Positions 48,171 through 57,093 of a stretch of DNA of 64,000 nt are shown in pieces. The translations under genes were made by a program, and so were the position numbers. The notes beneath the pieces were generated by a model that was given only the letters and a program-made list of their open reading frames with translations, was not told the DNA's origin and ran no database searches. The first letter of the stretch is position 1, and the number at the start of each line of letters is the position of its first letter. The stretch spans positions 1 through 64,000 of the forward strand of contig NZ_JAHLQA010000009.1 in the NCBI RefSeq assembly GCF_018918125.1, read 5' to 3'. The stretch is from Blautia sp. MSJ-19 (GTDB taxonomy: Bacteria > Bacillota > Clostridia > Lachnospirales > Lachnospiraceae).

Positions 48171-49862
48171 CTAAAGTTTTTTTACAAGACATCGCTTTTT
48201 ATAGAATGCTATGCCATATTTTAGAATGTGATCTGGTGTAATTCCCTGTTCCAGAAATTCTTCTTCATACCTTTTATCTGTAATTTGTGCAAGTGCTTCT
48301 TCACAGGCTTTTTCCAGATTGCCGTCCTCTGCGTATTTCAGTTCAATTACAATGCCAGTTTCCCCATTTTCGTTTTCTGCCAGGATATCACTATATCCAT
48401 CTCCGGATTCTTTGTTGGAAGAAACGCTCCAGCTTTCTTTGCAGCTTAAAATTCCAAGTAGTACACCGTGGTAAAAATTTTCTTTCAGTTTCTTTTTTAC
48501 AAAGGTATCTCGTATACTGATGGTTTTTCTCAGATATTCATTCAGTAATTTCTGTATCTTTTCTTCCTGTCCGTGTTCCAATGCCTGGCAAAATTCTTGT
48601 AATCTGGCACTATTTTGGGGAACACTTTCTTTAAATAAATTCATGATCTGAATTGTAAAAATCTTCCGGATTTCCATATTTGGAATCACCAACGAAAATG
48701 TATTTTCCTCTGGTTTTCCCCTTTTCGTTAGATATCCTGTAGTATACAATACGCTCCACATGTTCTCTATGGAACTATACATCTCTTTATAAGTCAGTTC
48801 CTGATAAATTTCTTTTACAATCGCCTCACCAGCAATTAATTTCTCAATCTCACGTCTGGCTGCTCCGTTATCAGACTTTTGTATAAAACGCTTTACTGCT
48901 TCGTTACTGCTTGTATTAATCCAATAGTTTCCCGGCTTCGCTTCTGGATCTGACAATAATGTATCACAGTAGTTCATCACATCCCAGGGACAATATACCT
49001 CCTTATTGCCAAATTCATATCCATCATACCAGTCTTTCATTTCCTGATAATGCCGGGAAAGTCCGTAATATTCCAGGATTTCCCTGACCTCATGATCTGT
49101 GAATCCAAAATATTCATCGAACTGTACTTCTGTTACTGACAATACCTTCAGATTATTCAGGCCAGTAAAAATACTTTCCTTTGAAATCCGCATGCATCCG
49201 GTCAATACTGCAAATTTAAGACTGTCATTGGTTTTCAGCGCATACTCAAATAAATTTCGGATAAACAGCACCATTCGGTCATAATATCCTCTTTCGAATG
49301 CCTTTGCTAACGGCACATCATATTCATCAATCAGCAATATCACTTTGCTTCCATGATGTTTTTCAAGAAGCTCGGACAGTATTTTCAAGCTGCTGCACAA
49401 AAGGGCTTCACTCATATTACTCTCAAGCAGTTGTCGGTATGTTTCTTTATCATATTCGGTAAGTCTTTCGCTTTCCAGAAGATACTGAAATTGCCTGGTC
49501 TCTGCACAAATAACCTGTACCGCCATAGCGCAGGATTTCTCATAATTCTCTGCATTGATTCCTTTCAGCGAAATGGATATCACCGGAAATTTCCCCATAT
49601 AGTTTTCGCAAAGAGAGGTTTCTTTGGCAATTGCTGTGTTTTGGAAAAGTTCTTTATTTTCTCCTACTTCAAAAAAGTGCTTCAACATACTCATATTCAA
49701 GGACTTTCCAAATCTTCTTGGTCTGGTAAAAAGATTCACTTTCGCCCAATGCTCCAACAATTCCCTGATCAGATTCGTTTTATCTACATAATAGAATTCT
49801 TCTGTCTGTAATTCTGCAAAATTTTCAATGCCGATTGGAAGTTTCTTTTTGTGTGATTGCAT
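48171..49862 (-). CDS. AAA-ATPase with PD-(D/E)XK nuclease-like domain (copy 2)
   Basis: A 563-residue paralog of the protein at 39928-41520. N-terminal LPIGIENFAELQTEEFYYVDKTNLI, variant P-loop TRPRRFGKSLNMSML (about 46-60), Walker B VILLIDEYDVP near 180, arginine-sensor-like FAVLTGCMRISKESIFTGLNNL, and C-terminal nuclease core GYSDILAENENGETGIVIELKYAEDGN. The two copies differ widely in sequence, so they are not a recent duplication. Function unknown. Confidence 0.9.
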   Translation of the reverse strand: MQSHKKKLPIGIENFAELQTEEFYYVDKTNLIRELLEHWAKVNLFTRPRRFGKSLNMSMLKHFFEVGENKELFQNTAIAKETSLCENYMGKFPVISISLKGINAENYEKSCAMAVQVICAETRQFQYLLESERLTEYDKETYRQLLESNMSEALLCSSLKILSELLEKHHGSKVILLIDEYDVPLAKAFERGYYDRMVLFIRNLFEYALKTNDSLKFAVLTGCMRISKESIFTGLNNLKVLSVTEVQFDEYFGFTDHEVREILEYYGLSRHYQEMKDWYDGYEFGNKEVYCPWDVMNYCDTLLSDPEAKPGNYWINTSSNEAVKRFIQKSDNGAARREIEKLIAGEAIVKEIYQELTYKEMYSSIENMWSVLYTTGYLTKRGKPEENTFSLVIPNMEIRKIFTIQIMNLFKESVPQNSARLQEFCQALEHGQEEKIQKLLNEYLRKTISIRDTFVKKKLKENFYHGVLLGILSCKESWSVSSNKESGDGYSDILAENENGETGIVIELKYAEDGNLEKACEEALAQITDKRYEEEFLEQGITPDHILKYGIAFYKKRCLVKKL

Positions 49863-50154
49863 CTGAGCACCCCCTTTTTATATTGCATGTATGCAATTAT
49901 TTTCATCTACTTCATTATAACATCATCCCAGTTAATTAGAAAAGTAATTTTTATCTGTCTCCTGTATTGGCATAATTTGCTATCGGTTTTGTTCGGTTTG
50001 CTGTATAATTAGGGTGGTTCTGCCACTAATTCTTACACCATATACAGGAGATTACTGTCACTACCTCTGCGTTATTCTGATACTGTGATGTCAAATTCTG
50101 GCACTTGGGTATTGTTTCAAATTCCTGTATGTTTGAATTTGCTGTTTCTATGCA
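49863..50154. other. Non-coding gap
   Basis: Nearly 300 bases with no supported gene. The 40 bases before the AAA-ATPase gene hold its GGGGGTGC ribosome region; the rest is featureless AT-rich DNA with a minor inverted pair (CTCCTGTAT at 49967 and ATACAGGAG at 50042). Possibly an element remnant, not recognised. Confidence 0.4.
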
Positions 50155-50197
50155 AAAAGACCTCGATATCTGGTTTTCGCCAGACTACCAAGGTCAA
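50155..50197 (-). terminator. Terminator of the zinT-ABC operon
   Basis: Minus-strand GACCTTGGTAGTCTGG/CCAGATATCGAGGTC with a CGAAAA loop and TTTTT tail, about 80 bases after the last ABC gene. Confidence 0.8.
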
Positions 50198-50273
50198 TTT
50201 AGGGTTTTGGCAGATTATTCAGTTGGTTGAGCAATTTGTCTTTTTATAGAATATTTCGTTTTACCTGTTCACA

Positions 50274-52028
50274 TTACTTCGCCGCCAGTTTCCACTGTGC
50301 AGACTCTGTCTGGAGTTTCACAAGTCTTGCGTATAAGCCGTTTTTCTTCATCAGTTCATCGTGATTTCCGTTCTCGGCTACGACTCCGCCATCAAGGACG
50401 ATGATCTGGTCGGCATTCTCGACTGTTCTCATTCTGTGTGCGATCACGAGGACGGTCTTGCCTTTGACCAGTCTGGAAATCGCTTTCTGAATTTCCGTTT
50501 CATTATCTACATCCAAAGATGCCGTTGCTTCGTCCATAAGGATCACCGGTGCATCTTTGAGGAGGACACGGGCAATGGACAGGCGCTGGCATTCGCCGCC
50601 GGAAAGGGTGGAACCATTTTCTCCGATCACGGTCTGATAACCTTCCGGTAATTTCATGATAAACTCATGACAGCGTGCCGCTTTTGCAGCCTCGATCACT
50701 TCTTCATCCGTAGCATTCTTTCGTCCTACGCGGATGTTTTCCATGACCGTATTATTGAACAGTACCACATTCTGGAATACCACAGAAAAATCTTTCATCA
50801 TCGCAACAGAATCGATCGGTGTGATATCTGTTCCACCCAAAGTGATCTTGCCGCCATCCACATCATAAAAACCTGCTGCCAGATTCGCCACTGTACTCTT
50901 ACCACCGCCAGATGGTCCGACAAGTGCTGTCACCTGTCCCTGCTTTGCAGTAAAGGAAACATCCCGAAGAACCGGTTTTCCTGGTTCATAAGCAAATCTT
51001 ACATGTTCAAATGTAATGTCATATCCATTCGTCTGATACTCTTTCTGCTTCTCCTCTTCCTTATAATTCTGGATAGCTTTCAGCCGATTCACCTGCAGAT
51101 CTACTGCAAACAGTTCTGCCATATTCGCCATCGCACCAGAAAGCGGGTCATACAGTCTGGATGCCGCGATCAGAAAAAGGATATACGAAAACAATGTCGT
51201 CTGACCATTCAGCATCAGCTGGTTTCCCACCACGATAACAGTGGCAAGTCCCAGACGCAGAAACATCTGTCCTGTCGTGACCAGACTCGCACTCACCATT
51301 TCCGAGGAAATCTGTGCTTTCTCCGCACTGTCCATTTTTTCGTCCAGTTTCTTAAGATAGTCTTCTTCCAGATTGCAGGCCTTGATATCCTGAACCGTTT
51401 CCAGACATTCCTGGATTCCGTCTGCCAGGGCCAGTTTTGCATTGATATGTTTCTGTCCCATTTTGCCCTGTAGTTTCCGTGACAAAAGAACAATTGCAAA
51501 TGCTGCCGGAGCCACCCAGAGCAGGGCCAATCCCATCCGCCAGTCATAGACCAGAAGTGCGATACATACGATCGCAGTTGATATAATGGAGCCCCAGAAC
51601 TGAGGGACTGTATGGGAAAATGCATGCTCAAATCCGGAGCAGTCTCCCATGATTGTGTTTGTCAGATCTGTAAGATCATGTTCCTGAAAGAAACGTAACG
51701 GCATTGTTCTTAATTTTTCTGCCAGTGTGATCCTGCGGCGTTCACTTTCTTCGTAGGTTCCCATATAGGTAATGGTGTACTGTTTATAGTGCATCAGAAA
51801 GATCACTGCCAGGATCACGATTCCAAGCACTGTATACAGAAAGACATTCACTCCCTGCTCTCCATCTCCGAGAAGCGGGGCAAGCAGTGCGTTCAATACG
51901 CAGGCGAGAAGTGCAACCGGAAGCATCAGGCTTATGTACGCCAGCACGGAATACAGGATTCCTTTGAACAGATCTTTTGCGCCCTGTTCGCTCAAGGCAT
52001 ATTTTTGCTGAAGATGTTTCATTATCAT
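50274..52028 (-). CDS. ABC half-transporter (permease-ATPase fusion), second subunit
   Basis: A 584-residue type IV ABC protein: six helices (to about 310), then an ATPase with Walker A GPSGGGKSTVANL, signature LSGGECQRLSIARVLL and Walker B ILMDEATASLD. It overlaps the stop of the partner gene by ATGA; the ATG at 52028 is chosen for this coupling. With its partner it would make a heterodimer. The pair resembles YbtPQ/IrtAB-type metallophore importers more than drug exporters, a similarity judged by eye only. Confidence 0.9.
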   Translation of the reverse strand: MIMKHLQQKYALSEQGAKDLFKGILYSVLAYISLMLPVALLACVLNALLAPLLGDGEQGVNVFLYTVLGIVILAVIFLMHYKQYTITYMGTYEESERRRITLAEKLRTMPLRFFQEHDLTDLTNTIMGDCSGFEHAFSHTVPQFWGSIISTAIVCIALLVYDWRMGLALLWVAPAAFAIVLLSRKLQGKMGQKHINAKLALADGIQECLETVQDIKACNLEEDYLKKLDEKMDSAEKAQISSEMVSASLVTTGQMFLRLGLATVIVVGNQLMLNGQTTLFSYILFLIAASRLYDPLSGAMANMAELFAVDLQVNRLKAIQNYKEEEKQKEYQTNGYDITFEHVRFAYEPGKPVLRDVSFTAKQGQVTALVGPSGGGKSTVANLAAGFYDVDGGKITLGGTDITPIDSVAMMKDFSVVFQNVVLFNNTVMENIRVGRKNATDEEVIEAAKAARCHEFIMKLPEGYQTVIGENGSTLSGGECQRLSIARVLLKDAPVILMDEATASLDVDNETEIQKAISRLVKGKTVLVIAHRMRTVENADQIIVLDGGVVAENGNHDELMKKNGLYARLVKLQTESAQWKLAAK

Positions 52029-53818
52029 TCTGCCTCCTTTCCGACTTTCCACTGGATTGAAGTCTGGTAATCCTTCCACATGGACGCATATTTTCCGTTT
52101 TCGGCAAGCAATGTGTCGTGTGTGCCTCTTTCGATGATCTTTCCTTCCTCAAATACCAGGATTAAATCTGCATTCTGAATCGTAGACAGGCGGTGTGCGA
52201 TCATGAGAACGGTCTTTCCTTTTGTCAGTTCCTCAAAAGCAAGCTGGATCTGATGTTCATTTTCCGCATCTGCAAAAGCTGTCGCCTCGTCCAGAATGAT
52301 GATCGGTGCATCCTTAAGGACCGCTCTCGCCAGAGCAATACGCTGATTTTCTCCACCAGACAGATAAGTGCCGCCATTTCCGACAACAGAGTCCAGACCG
52401 TCCGGCAGACGGTCGATGATCTCTCTGCACTGTGCCGTCTCCACTGCACGCATAACTTCTTCCCGTGTCGCTCCCGGTTTTGCTGCCCGGATATTTTCAA
52501 GAAGCGTGTCTTTGAACAGTTTTGTATTCTGGAACACAAATGCGATCTGATCCATCAGCGTCTGTTTGTCGATTTTTCTTACATCAACGCCGCCTGCCAA
52601 AATGCTTCCTTCTGTGACATCATAAAAACGCGGGATCAGCTTGGCAGCAGTTGATTTTCCACTTCCGGATGCTCCGACAAGGGCCACTGTTTTTCCCTGT
52701 GGAACCTCAAATGAAATATGCTCCAGTGCTTTTGTCTCTGTCCCCGGATAGCAGAAAGATACATCCTTAAATGCTATGGAAGCATCTTTTGGCTGCTGTG
52801 AATTTGCAGTTTCCGGCAGAGGCTGTTCTTTCAGCACTTCTTCAATACGTGTTACTGCACTTTTGGCCGCCATCAGCTGCTCGCCCGCAAACATGACACG
52901 GTTCATCATCGTTGTACAGATCGGAGTGAACAGACTGTAAAAAAGGAAATCAAGCAGCACATCCTGATAAGAAGCCTGTCCGCTCACGCCTGCGAGGATC
53001 ATGCATGCCACCGGGATCAGCAGGATAAAAGTACCGTTCAGTGCTACATTAAATCCAGTCGGCGGAATGCGACATTTCAGCGCATATCCCGAAGCGTATT
53101 TTTCATATTCTTCGATCGCTGCGTGGAAGTTTTTGAAAGAATACACAGTCTGCTGAAAAACTTTTACTACCGGGATCCCGCGGATATATTCGACTGCTTC
53201 TTTGTTCATCGTTTCCAGTGCAGTCATATATCCTTCCATAAAATTTGCGTTATCGCCGCCCATCATCTGCTTCATGCAGCGCACACTGATCACAAGCGGG
53301 ACCAGACAGCAGATTCCAAGTCTCCAGTCAAATACAAAGAGCAGCACGATCACTGCAACCGGCATGACGACTGCTCCTGTCAGGTCAGGGAGCTGATGTG
53401 CCAGGAAGTTTTCGGTCAGCCCTGCATTGTCATCGATCACTTTTCGCAGACGGCCGCTCGCATTCTGGCTGAAATAGCCAAGAGGCAGTTTCACAATGTG
53501 GTGCATGGCTGCTTTTTTCATATTTGTTGCCGTGCGGAATGCTGCCAGATGTGAACAGCAGAGTGCAATAAAATATAACAGAATGCTCAGAATGGAAAAT
53601 CCGGCTGCCCACCATGCATACACGCTGCTGTGCGCCGCAAGACGGATATCTCCTGCCGTCAGCGCATTCAGCATGTCGCGGACGACAAACCAGATACAGA
53701 CGAACGGAACCATTGACAGTACCGTGCTGAGTCCTGCAAGGATCATGCCGAGAACGGTAAGCCAGTGACGGTTTCCTGCATACCGGAACATTCTGGATAT
53801 TTCAGAGTCTTTTTTCAT
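52025..53818 (-). CDS. ABC half-transporter (permease-ATPase fusion), first subunit
   Basis: A 597-residue partner of the next gene: six helices and an ATPase with Walker A GASGSGKSTAAKL, signature LSGGENQRIALARAVL and IILDEATAFADAENE after Walker B. The AFADAENE segment replaces the usual SALDxxxE, as I recall from siderophore-type YbtPQ/IrtAB proteins. The start at 53818 has AAGGAGG. It follows the ZinT-like gene by 80 bases. Confidence 0.92.
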   Translation of the reverse strand: MKKDSEISRMFRYAGNRHWLTVLGMILAGLSTVLSMVPFVCIWFVVRDMLNALTAGDIRLAAHSSVYAWWAAGFSILSILLYFIALCCSHLAAFRTATNMKKAAMHHIVKLPLGYFSQNASGRLRKVIDDNAGLTENFLAHQLPDLTGAVVMPVAVIVLLFVFDWRLGICCLVPLVISVRCMKQMMGGDNANFMEGYMTALETMNKEAVEYIRGIPVVKVFQQTVYSFKNFHAAIEEYEKYASGYALKCRIPPTGFNVALNGTFILLIPVACMILAGVSGQASYQDVLLDFLFYSLFTPICTTMMNRVMFAGEQLMAAKSAVTRIEEVLKEQPLPETANSQQPKDASIAFKDVSFCYPGTETKALEHISFEVPQGKTVALVGASGSGKSTAAKLIPRFYDVTEGSILAGGVDVRKIDKQTLMDQIAFVFQNTKLFKDTLLENIRAAKPGATREEVMRAVETAQCREIIDRLPDGLDSVVGNGGTYLSGGENQRIALARAVLKDAPIIILDEATAFADAENEHQIQLAFEELTKGKTVLMIAHRLSTIQNADLILVFEEGKIIERGTHDTLLAENGKYASMWKDYQTSIQWKVGKEAE

Positions 53819-53841
53819 AAAAAATATCCTCCTTATCATAA

Positions 53842-53877
53842 TCGGCAGGAATCAGAAGTTTTTCCAATTCCTGCCGG
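53842..53877 (-). promoter_or_regulatory. Intercistronic hairpin between zinT-like and ABC genes
   Basis: CCGGCAGGAATT ... ATTCCTGCCG stem with no T-run in the direction of transcription. Likely a stabilising or processing structure that lets the two parts be expressed at different levels. Confidence 0.5.
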
Positions 53878-53898
53878 ATTTTTTACATTTTTCTCTTA

Positions 53899-54663
53899 TT
53901 ACTGCTCAGACAGGTTCTCTGTGCAGAAAAGCCTGATACAGTTTTCAACCATTTCCTGGTCATGATCTGTAGAAATGCCGGAGCCAAGCCAGTAAGCATA
54001 ATCACCTGCATCATACTGTCCAAGTGCGTCCAGATCACTGCCGTATCGTAATTCAACATGATAGGTTGTATCATTGGTGTCTGGTGCAATACAGAAATAT
54101 GTAAATTCTCCGGAGTCTGTATCATCACTCTCAAATTCATACAGACCGCGGATCTCTTCCATGCCTACATAATGATAAGTATGGGAAAACAGCTCTTTCT
54201 TGTCTGCATCATATCCTTTGATCGTGGAAGTATCACCGTCAAATTCCAGAGTATCTACATCCTGTGTAAACTCACAGTCATACACGCCATTACCGTCTGC
54301 ATATTCTTTTACTGCTTCTTCTCCGTAGATCTTACCGGAAACCATGGAAGCCAGTTTCTCGTATGCTCCTTCTGCATTTTCCTCTCCGACCAGTTCTGTA
54401 CAGTCATCGATCCAGAGCTGTTTGTACTGATCATCAAGGATCACCGGCCAAAGCTCCTGGTAGGTTCCTGTCAGATCTTTCATAAGCTGTTCGGCATCTG
54501 CCTCGTTGTCCGCAGTCTCGTCTGTTGTTTCTGCAGTGCTGTCTGCTGCCTCAGAAGCTGTGGCATCATCAGATGCAAAAGTTGTTACATTTCCATATCC
54601 TGCCAGCATGGAAACTGCAAGGGCAGAAGCAAATAATGTACTGAGAAATTTTTTCCGTTTCAT
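53899..54663 (-). CDS. ZinT-like exported metal-binding protein
   Basis: A 254-residue exported protein. A signal peptide (KRKKFLSTLFASALAVSMLAGYG) and an acidic, Thr/Ala-rich linker (about 30-57) lead to a ZinT/YodA-type domain (LTGTYQELWPVILDDQYKQLWIDDC ... FSHTYHYVGMEEIRGLYEFESDD ... TYHVELRYGSD). ZinT proteins bind zinc outside the cell and pass it to importers; the HTYHY and YHVELRY histidines are candidate ligands. The lipobox reads LAG-Tyr where Cys is expected. It heads the ABC operon. The second of two ATGs suits the AGGAGG better. Confidence 0.88.
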   Translation of the reverse strand: MKRKKFLSTLFASALAVSMLAGYGNVTTFASDDATASEAADSTAETTDETADNEADAEQLMKDLTGTYQELWPVILDDQYKQLWIDDCTELVGEENAEGAYEKLASMVSGKIYGEEAVKEYADGNGVYDCEFTQDVDTLEFDGDTSTIKGYDADKKELFSHTYHYVGMEEIRGLYEFESDDTDSGEFTYFCIAPDTNDTTYHVELRYGSDLDALGQYDAGDYAYWLGSGISTDHDQEMVENCIRLFCTENLSEQ

Positions 54664-54686
54664 CATAAATCCTCCTGAAATAAAAA

Positions 54687-54749
54687 GTGTTGCAGTTAGT
54701 ATTTTCTAACCACAACACGCATTCTAAAGGATAAACTATGAAATTACAA
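54687..54749 (-). promoter_or_regulatory. zinT-like promoter with dyad at the transcription start
   Basis: Minus strand: -35 TTGTAA (54744-54749), 17-bp spacer, -10 TAGAAT (54721-54726), then directly the dyad GTGTTG-TG-GTTAG/CTAAC-TG-CAACAC (54687-54718) followed by TTTTTATTT and the ribosome site. Confidence 0.6.
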
Positions 54750-54805
54750 TTACCGAACAGGCTTTTTTCTATCCATTCGGACGCAAAGCTTTTTACTGAG
54801 AAAAA

Positions 54806-54845
54806 ATATCAAAACAGTCAGGATCACACCTGACTGTTCTGACCT
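54806..54845 (-). terminator. Terminator of the large secreted-protein gene
   Basis: Minus-strand AACAGTCAGG/CCTGACTGTT with TTTTGATATTTTTT tail, about 14 bases after the stop. Confidence 0.8.
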
Positions 54846-54858
54846 TTTTCTGCTTCAT

Positions 54859-56922
54859 TTACTGCGCCGGAACAACGGATATCTTAATCTCTTTCTCATT
54901 TTCACTGAGATCAAAGGTTCCTCCATCCTGTACCAGAACATGGACTTCATACAGGACATCTTCTGACAGGCTATCCGGAATCTCACCACACTCAGTCTGG
55001 ATATGCCACAGATCTTTTGGCATTTCCTTGAGAGTTCCGTCAACACCATAACCATAAAGTTTCAGTGCAGCTGCACTTCCGGACAGGCCTTTCATTCGCA
55101 GAGCCACTGTCGTGTTAGGATGTACATTTTCCACAGTTACGGTACTCAGCCAGCCGCTCACACTGCCCTGACCTCCGTCTGCCTCAAATTTTTCCTGACT
55201 GAGCACGTTTCGCATTGCCTGATCCAGATCTACTTTGCGGTAAGGCATTTCCGGCAGGTAAACGAATCTGTCCTGAAGTCGTAACAGCTCCAGATATCCG
55301 GTTGGGCAATAGAGCGCGTTTCCGCTGTTTCCCGCATACATGCCGATTGCCATATTGTTATATCCCGGCTTGCTGGAGACATCCATTGCAAACACGGTTT
55401 CTCCTGTCTCGAAATCCAGCATGATGTACTGCCACATTCCTGTTTCCAGATTCTGAACATAACCATAAATATAGCCAGTAGCTGTAGAAAGTTTCATCAT
55501 GGATGTATCTGACAGATCACTTCGGCACCAGATGCTCTTCATCTCATAACCATTGTCTGTCTTTATGGTATCTACGCGCTCCACACCTGGCATGATCATT
55601 TTGTTTCCCTGACTCAGCCAGTTCACATCATAAATATTTGCGTAGCTCTGAATGGAAGAATCACTGTCCTCTTTTCCAAGATCTGCACTTCCCGCACCAA
55701 ACCAGTTGCATACGATAGTGCTGACAGTTCCTTCCCCGTTGTCATATACGATCGCAGAATTTTCCACAGATACCTGGGTATCCTCCGGAAGTTCATCGAT
55801 CACCGGAAGGCTTGCAACAGTTTCTCCTGTTTTCATATCAACCGCAAGAAGATTTACCGGATTCTGATTATCTGTAAACATGACCAGATCATCTGTCAGA
55901 GATGGTGAACAGCCGCTGCCCCATGCAAGACCGCCGCCTGTGGTGGCATCCCCTTCCTTGCTCTCCTTGGCACCAACGCTCTCATAAGGAGTTTCCCAGA
56001 CTTTCTGTACTCCATTGTCGGCCCTGAACAGATAGCAGTTCAGATTCGTCAGGATCACCGCGCCGTCTTTGGAGGATGCAATGCCATTTTCTGCGCCTTC
56101 GCCCGGAGTCAGTTCATATACAAACACAGAATCTGTCAGATCTGCTTCCTCTCCATTCAGGATCGCATCAATGGCACTGCGGGAAATATAACCGACTGCG
56201 CCCTGCTGCTTCCGGTCAGGATAAATACGAAATCCTCCGGTAGCAAACCATAAGTTTCCATCATAGTCAAACACTACGGACAGAAGGTTCTGGTCCAGTG
56301 TTTTTCCAAGGGCTGTTTCTGCTGCTGCTTTAATGTCAATATCCAGGACTTTTTCAAATTCCGGCAGTACATTTCCGTTTTCATCGGTCGCCTTGAGCAT
56401 CAACACATGATTGTTGCTGGTCGGGCACACGATCCTGTTGCTCTCATCCACAAAGGAATAGGAACTCTGGATCACATAGCTGCCTCCATCATGCTCCTTT
56501 GGAGAAAAATATCCCTCTGTCTGTGTCTCATCTGCATTGATATCACGGATCGCAAGACCGCCAAGAAGCGGAACCGCCGCATGTCCATAAGAATCAAAAA
56601 AGATTGCCGGAGATGCATTTGCGTTTACTTTCTCATACGAAACATTGATCTCCGAATAAATATCAACCGGCAGTACCTCATCCGTGCTGTCTGTGTTGTA
56701 GCAGTCATGATGGATATTGGCATCGCTTTTTGCCATATAGGGATTCTCAGCAACCACCTTAGGGGAAAGTGCTTTTATCGGGAGCTGAGATGTTTTTTCT
56801 GTTCCAGCCGCTGTCTGGGTTTCTTCCGTCTGCGTTTCTTCTGCGTGGAGAATGTTTACTGTAAAGTCAGAGGTAACCATAAGCATAGCTGCAAGCATCG
56901 CAAGTATTATTCTTTTTTTCAT
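54859..56922 (-). CDS. Large secreted protein with beta-propeller-like repeats
   Basis: A 687-residue exported protein with no recognised family. The ATG at 56922 lies nine bases after GGAGG. A signal peptide (KKRIILAMLAAMLMVTSDFTVNILHA) ends at AEE; a Thr/Glu linker follows. The body has repeated blocks such as YDGNLWFATGG, SKDGAVILTNLNCYLFRADNG, TDNQNPVNLLAVDMKTGETVASLP and MLDFETGETVFAMDVS, which read like blades of a PQQ/WD-like propeller. The C-terminal 120 residues form a separate beta domain. No membrane or sortase anchor is seen. Divergent from the LytTR system. Confidence 0.75.
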   Translation of the reverse strand: MKKRIILAMLAAMLMVTSDFTVNILHAEETQTEETQTAAGTEKTSQLPIKALSPKVVAENPYMAKSDANIHHDCYNTDSTDEVLPVDIYSEINVSYEKVNANASPAIFFDSYGHAAVPLLGGLAIRDINADETQTEGYFSPKEHDGGSYVIQSSYSFVDESNRIVCPTSNNHVLMLKATDENGNVLPEFEKVLDIDIKAAAETALGKTLDQNLLSVVFDYDGNLWFATGGFRIYPDRKQQGAVGYISRSAIDAILNGEEADLTDSVFVYELTPGEGAENGIASSKDGAVILTNLNCYLFRADNGVQKVWETPYESVGAKESKEGDATTGGGLAWGSGCSPSLTDDLVMFTDNQNPVNLLAVDMKTGETVASLPVIDELPEDTQVSVENSAIVYDNGEGTVSTIVCNWFGAGSADLGKEDSDSSIQSYANIYDVNWLSQGNKMIMPGVERVDTIKTDNGYEMKSIWCRSDLSDTSMMKLSTATGYIYGYVQNLETGMWQYIMLDFETGETVFAMDVSSKPGYNNMAIGMYAGNSGNALYCPTGYLELLRLQDRFVYLPEMPYRKVDLDQAMRNVLSQEKFEADGGQGSVSGWLSTVTVENVHPNTTVALRMKGLSGSAAALKLYGYGVDGTLKEMPKDLWHIQTECGEIPDSLSEDVLYEVHVLVQDGGTFDLSENEKEIKISVVPAQ

Positions 56923-56959
56923 TCTCATTGTCCTCCTGGTAAAAAAACTTGTTAACTTC

Positions 56960-57052
56960 ATTATAAAAAAATCCTGTCGCTTTACAATACAATTGGCACG
57001 AAACGGGGAAAAATAGCACGAATTGTCAATTCCTCCATGCATATCGTATATT
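56960..57052. promoter_or_regulatory. Divergent promoter region with direct repeats
   Basis: Plus: TTGTCA (57023-57028), 18 bp, TATATT (57047-57052), for the two-component genes. Minus: TTGTAA, 16 bp, TATAAT (56960-56965), for the secreted protein. Between them, GCACGAA occurs twice, at 56996-57002 and 57016-57022, 20 bp apart, the two-turn spacing typical of LytTR sites. Confidence 0.6.
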
Positions 57053-57093
57053 ATGTGCTATACTGTTTTCAGACAGACAGGAGGAAAACACTT

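Noticed and set aside
50079-50235. Plus-strand open frame of about 45 codons in the gap before the ABC genes
   Set aside because: No start with a ribosome site, and it overlaps a convincing minus-strand terminator.
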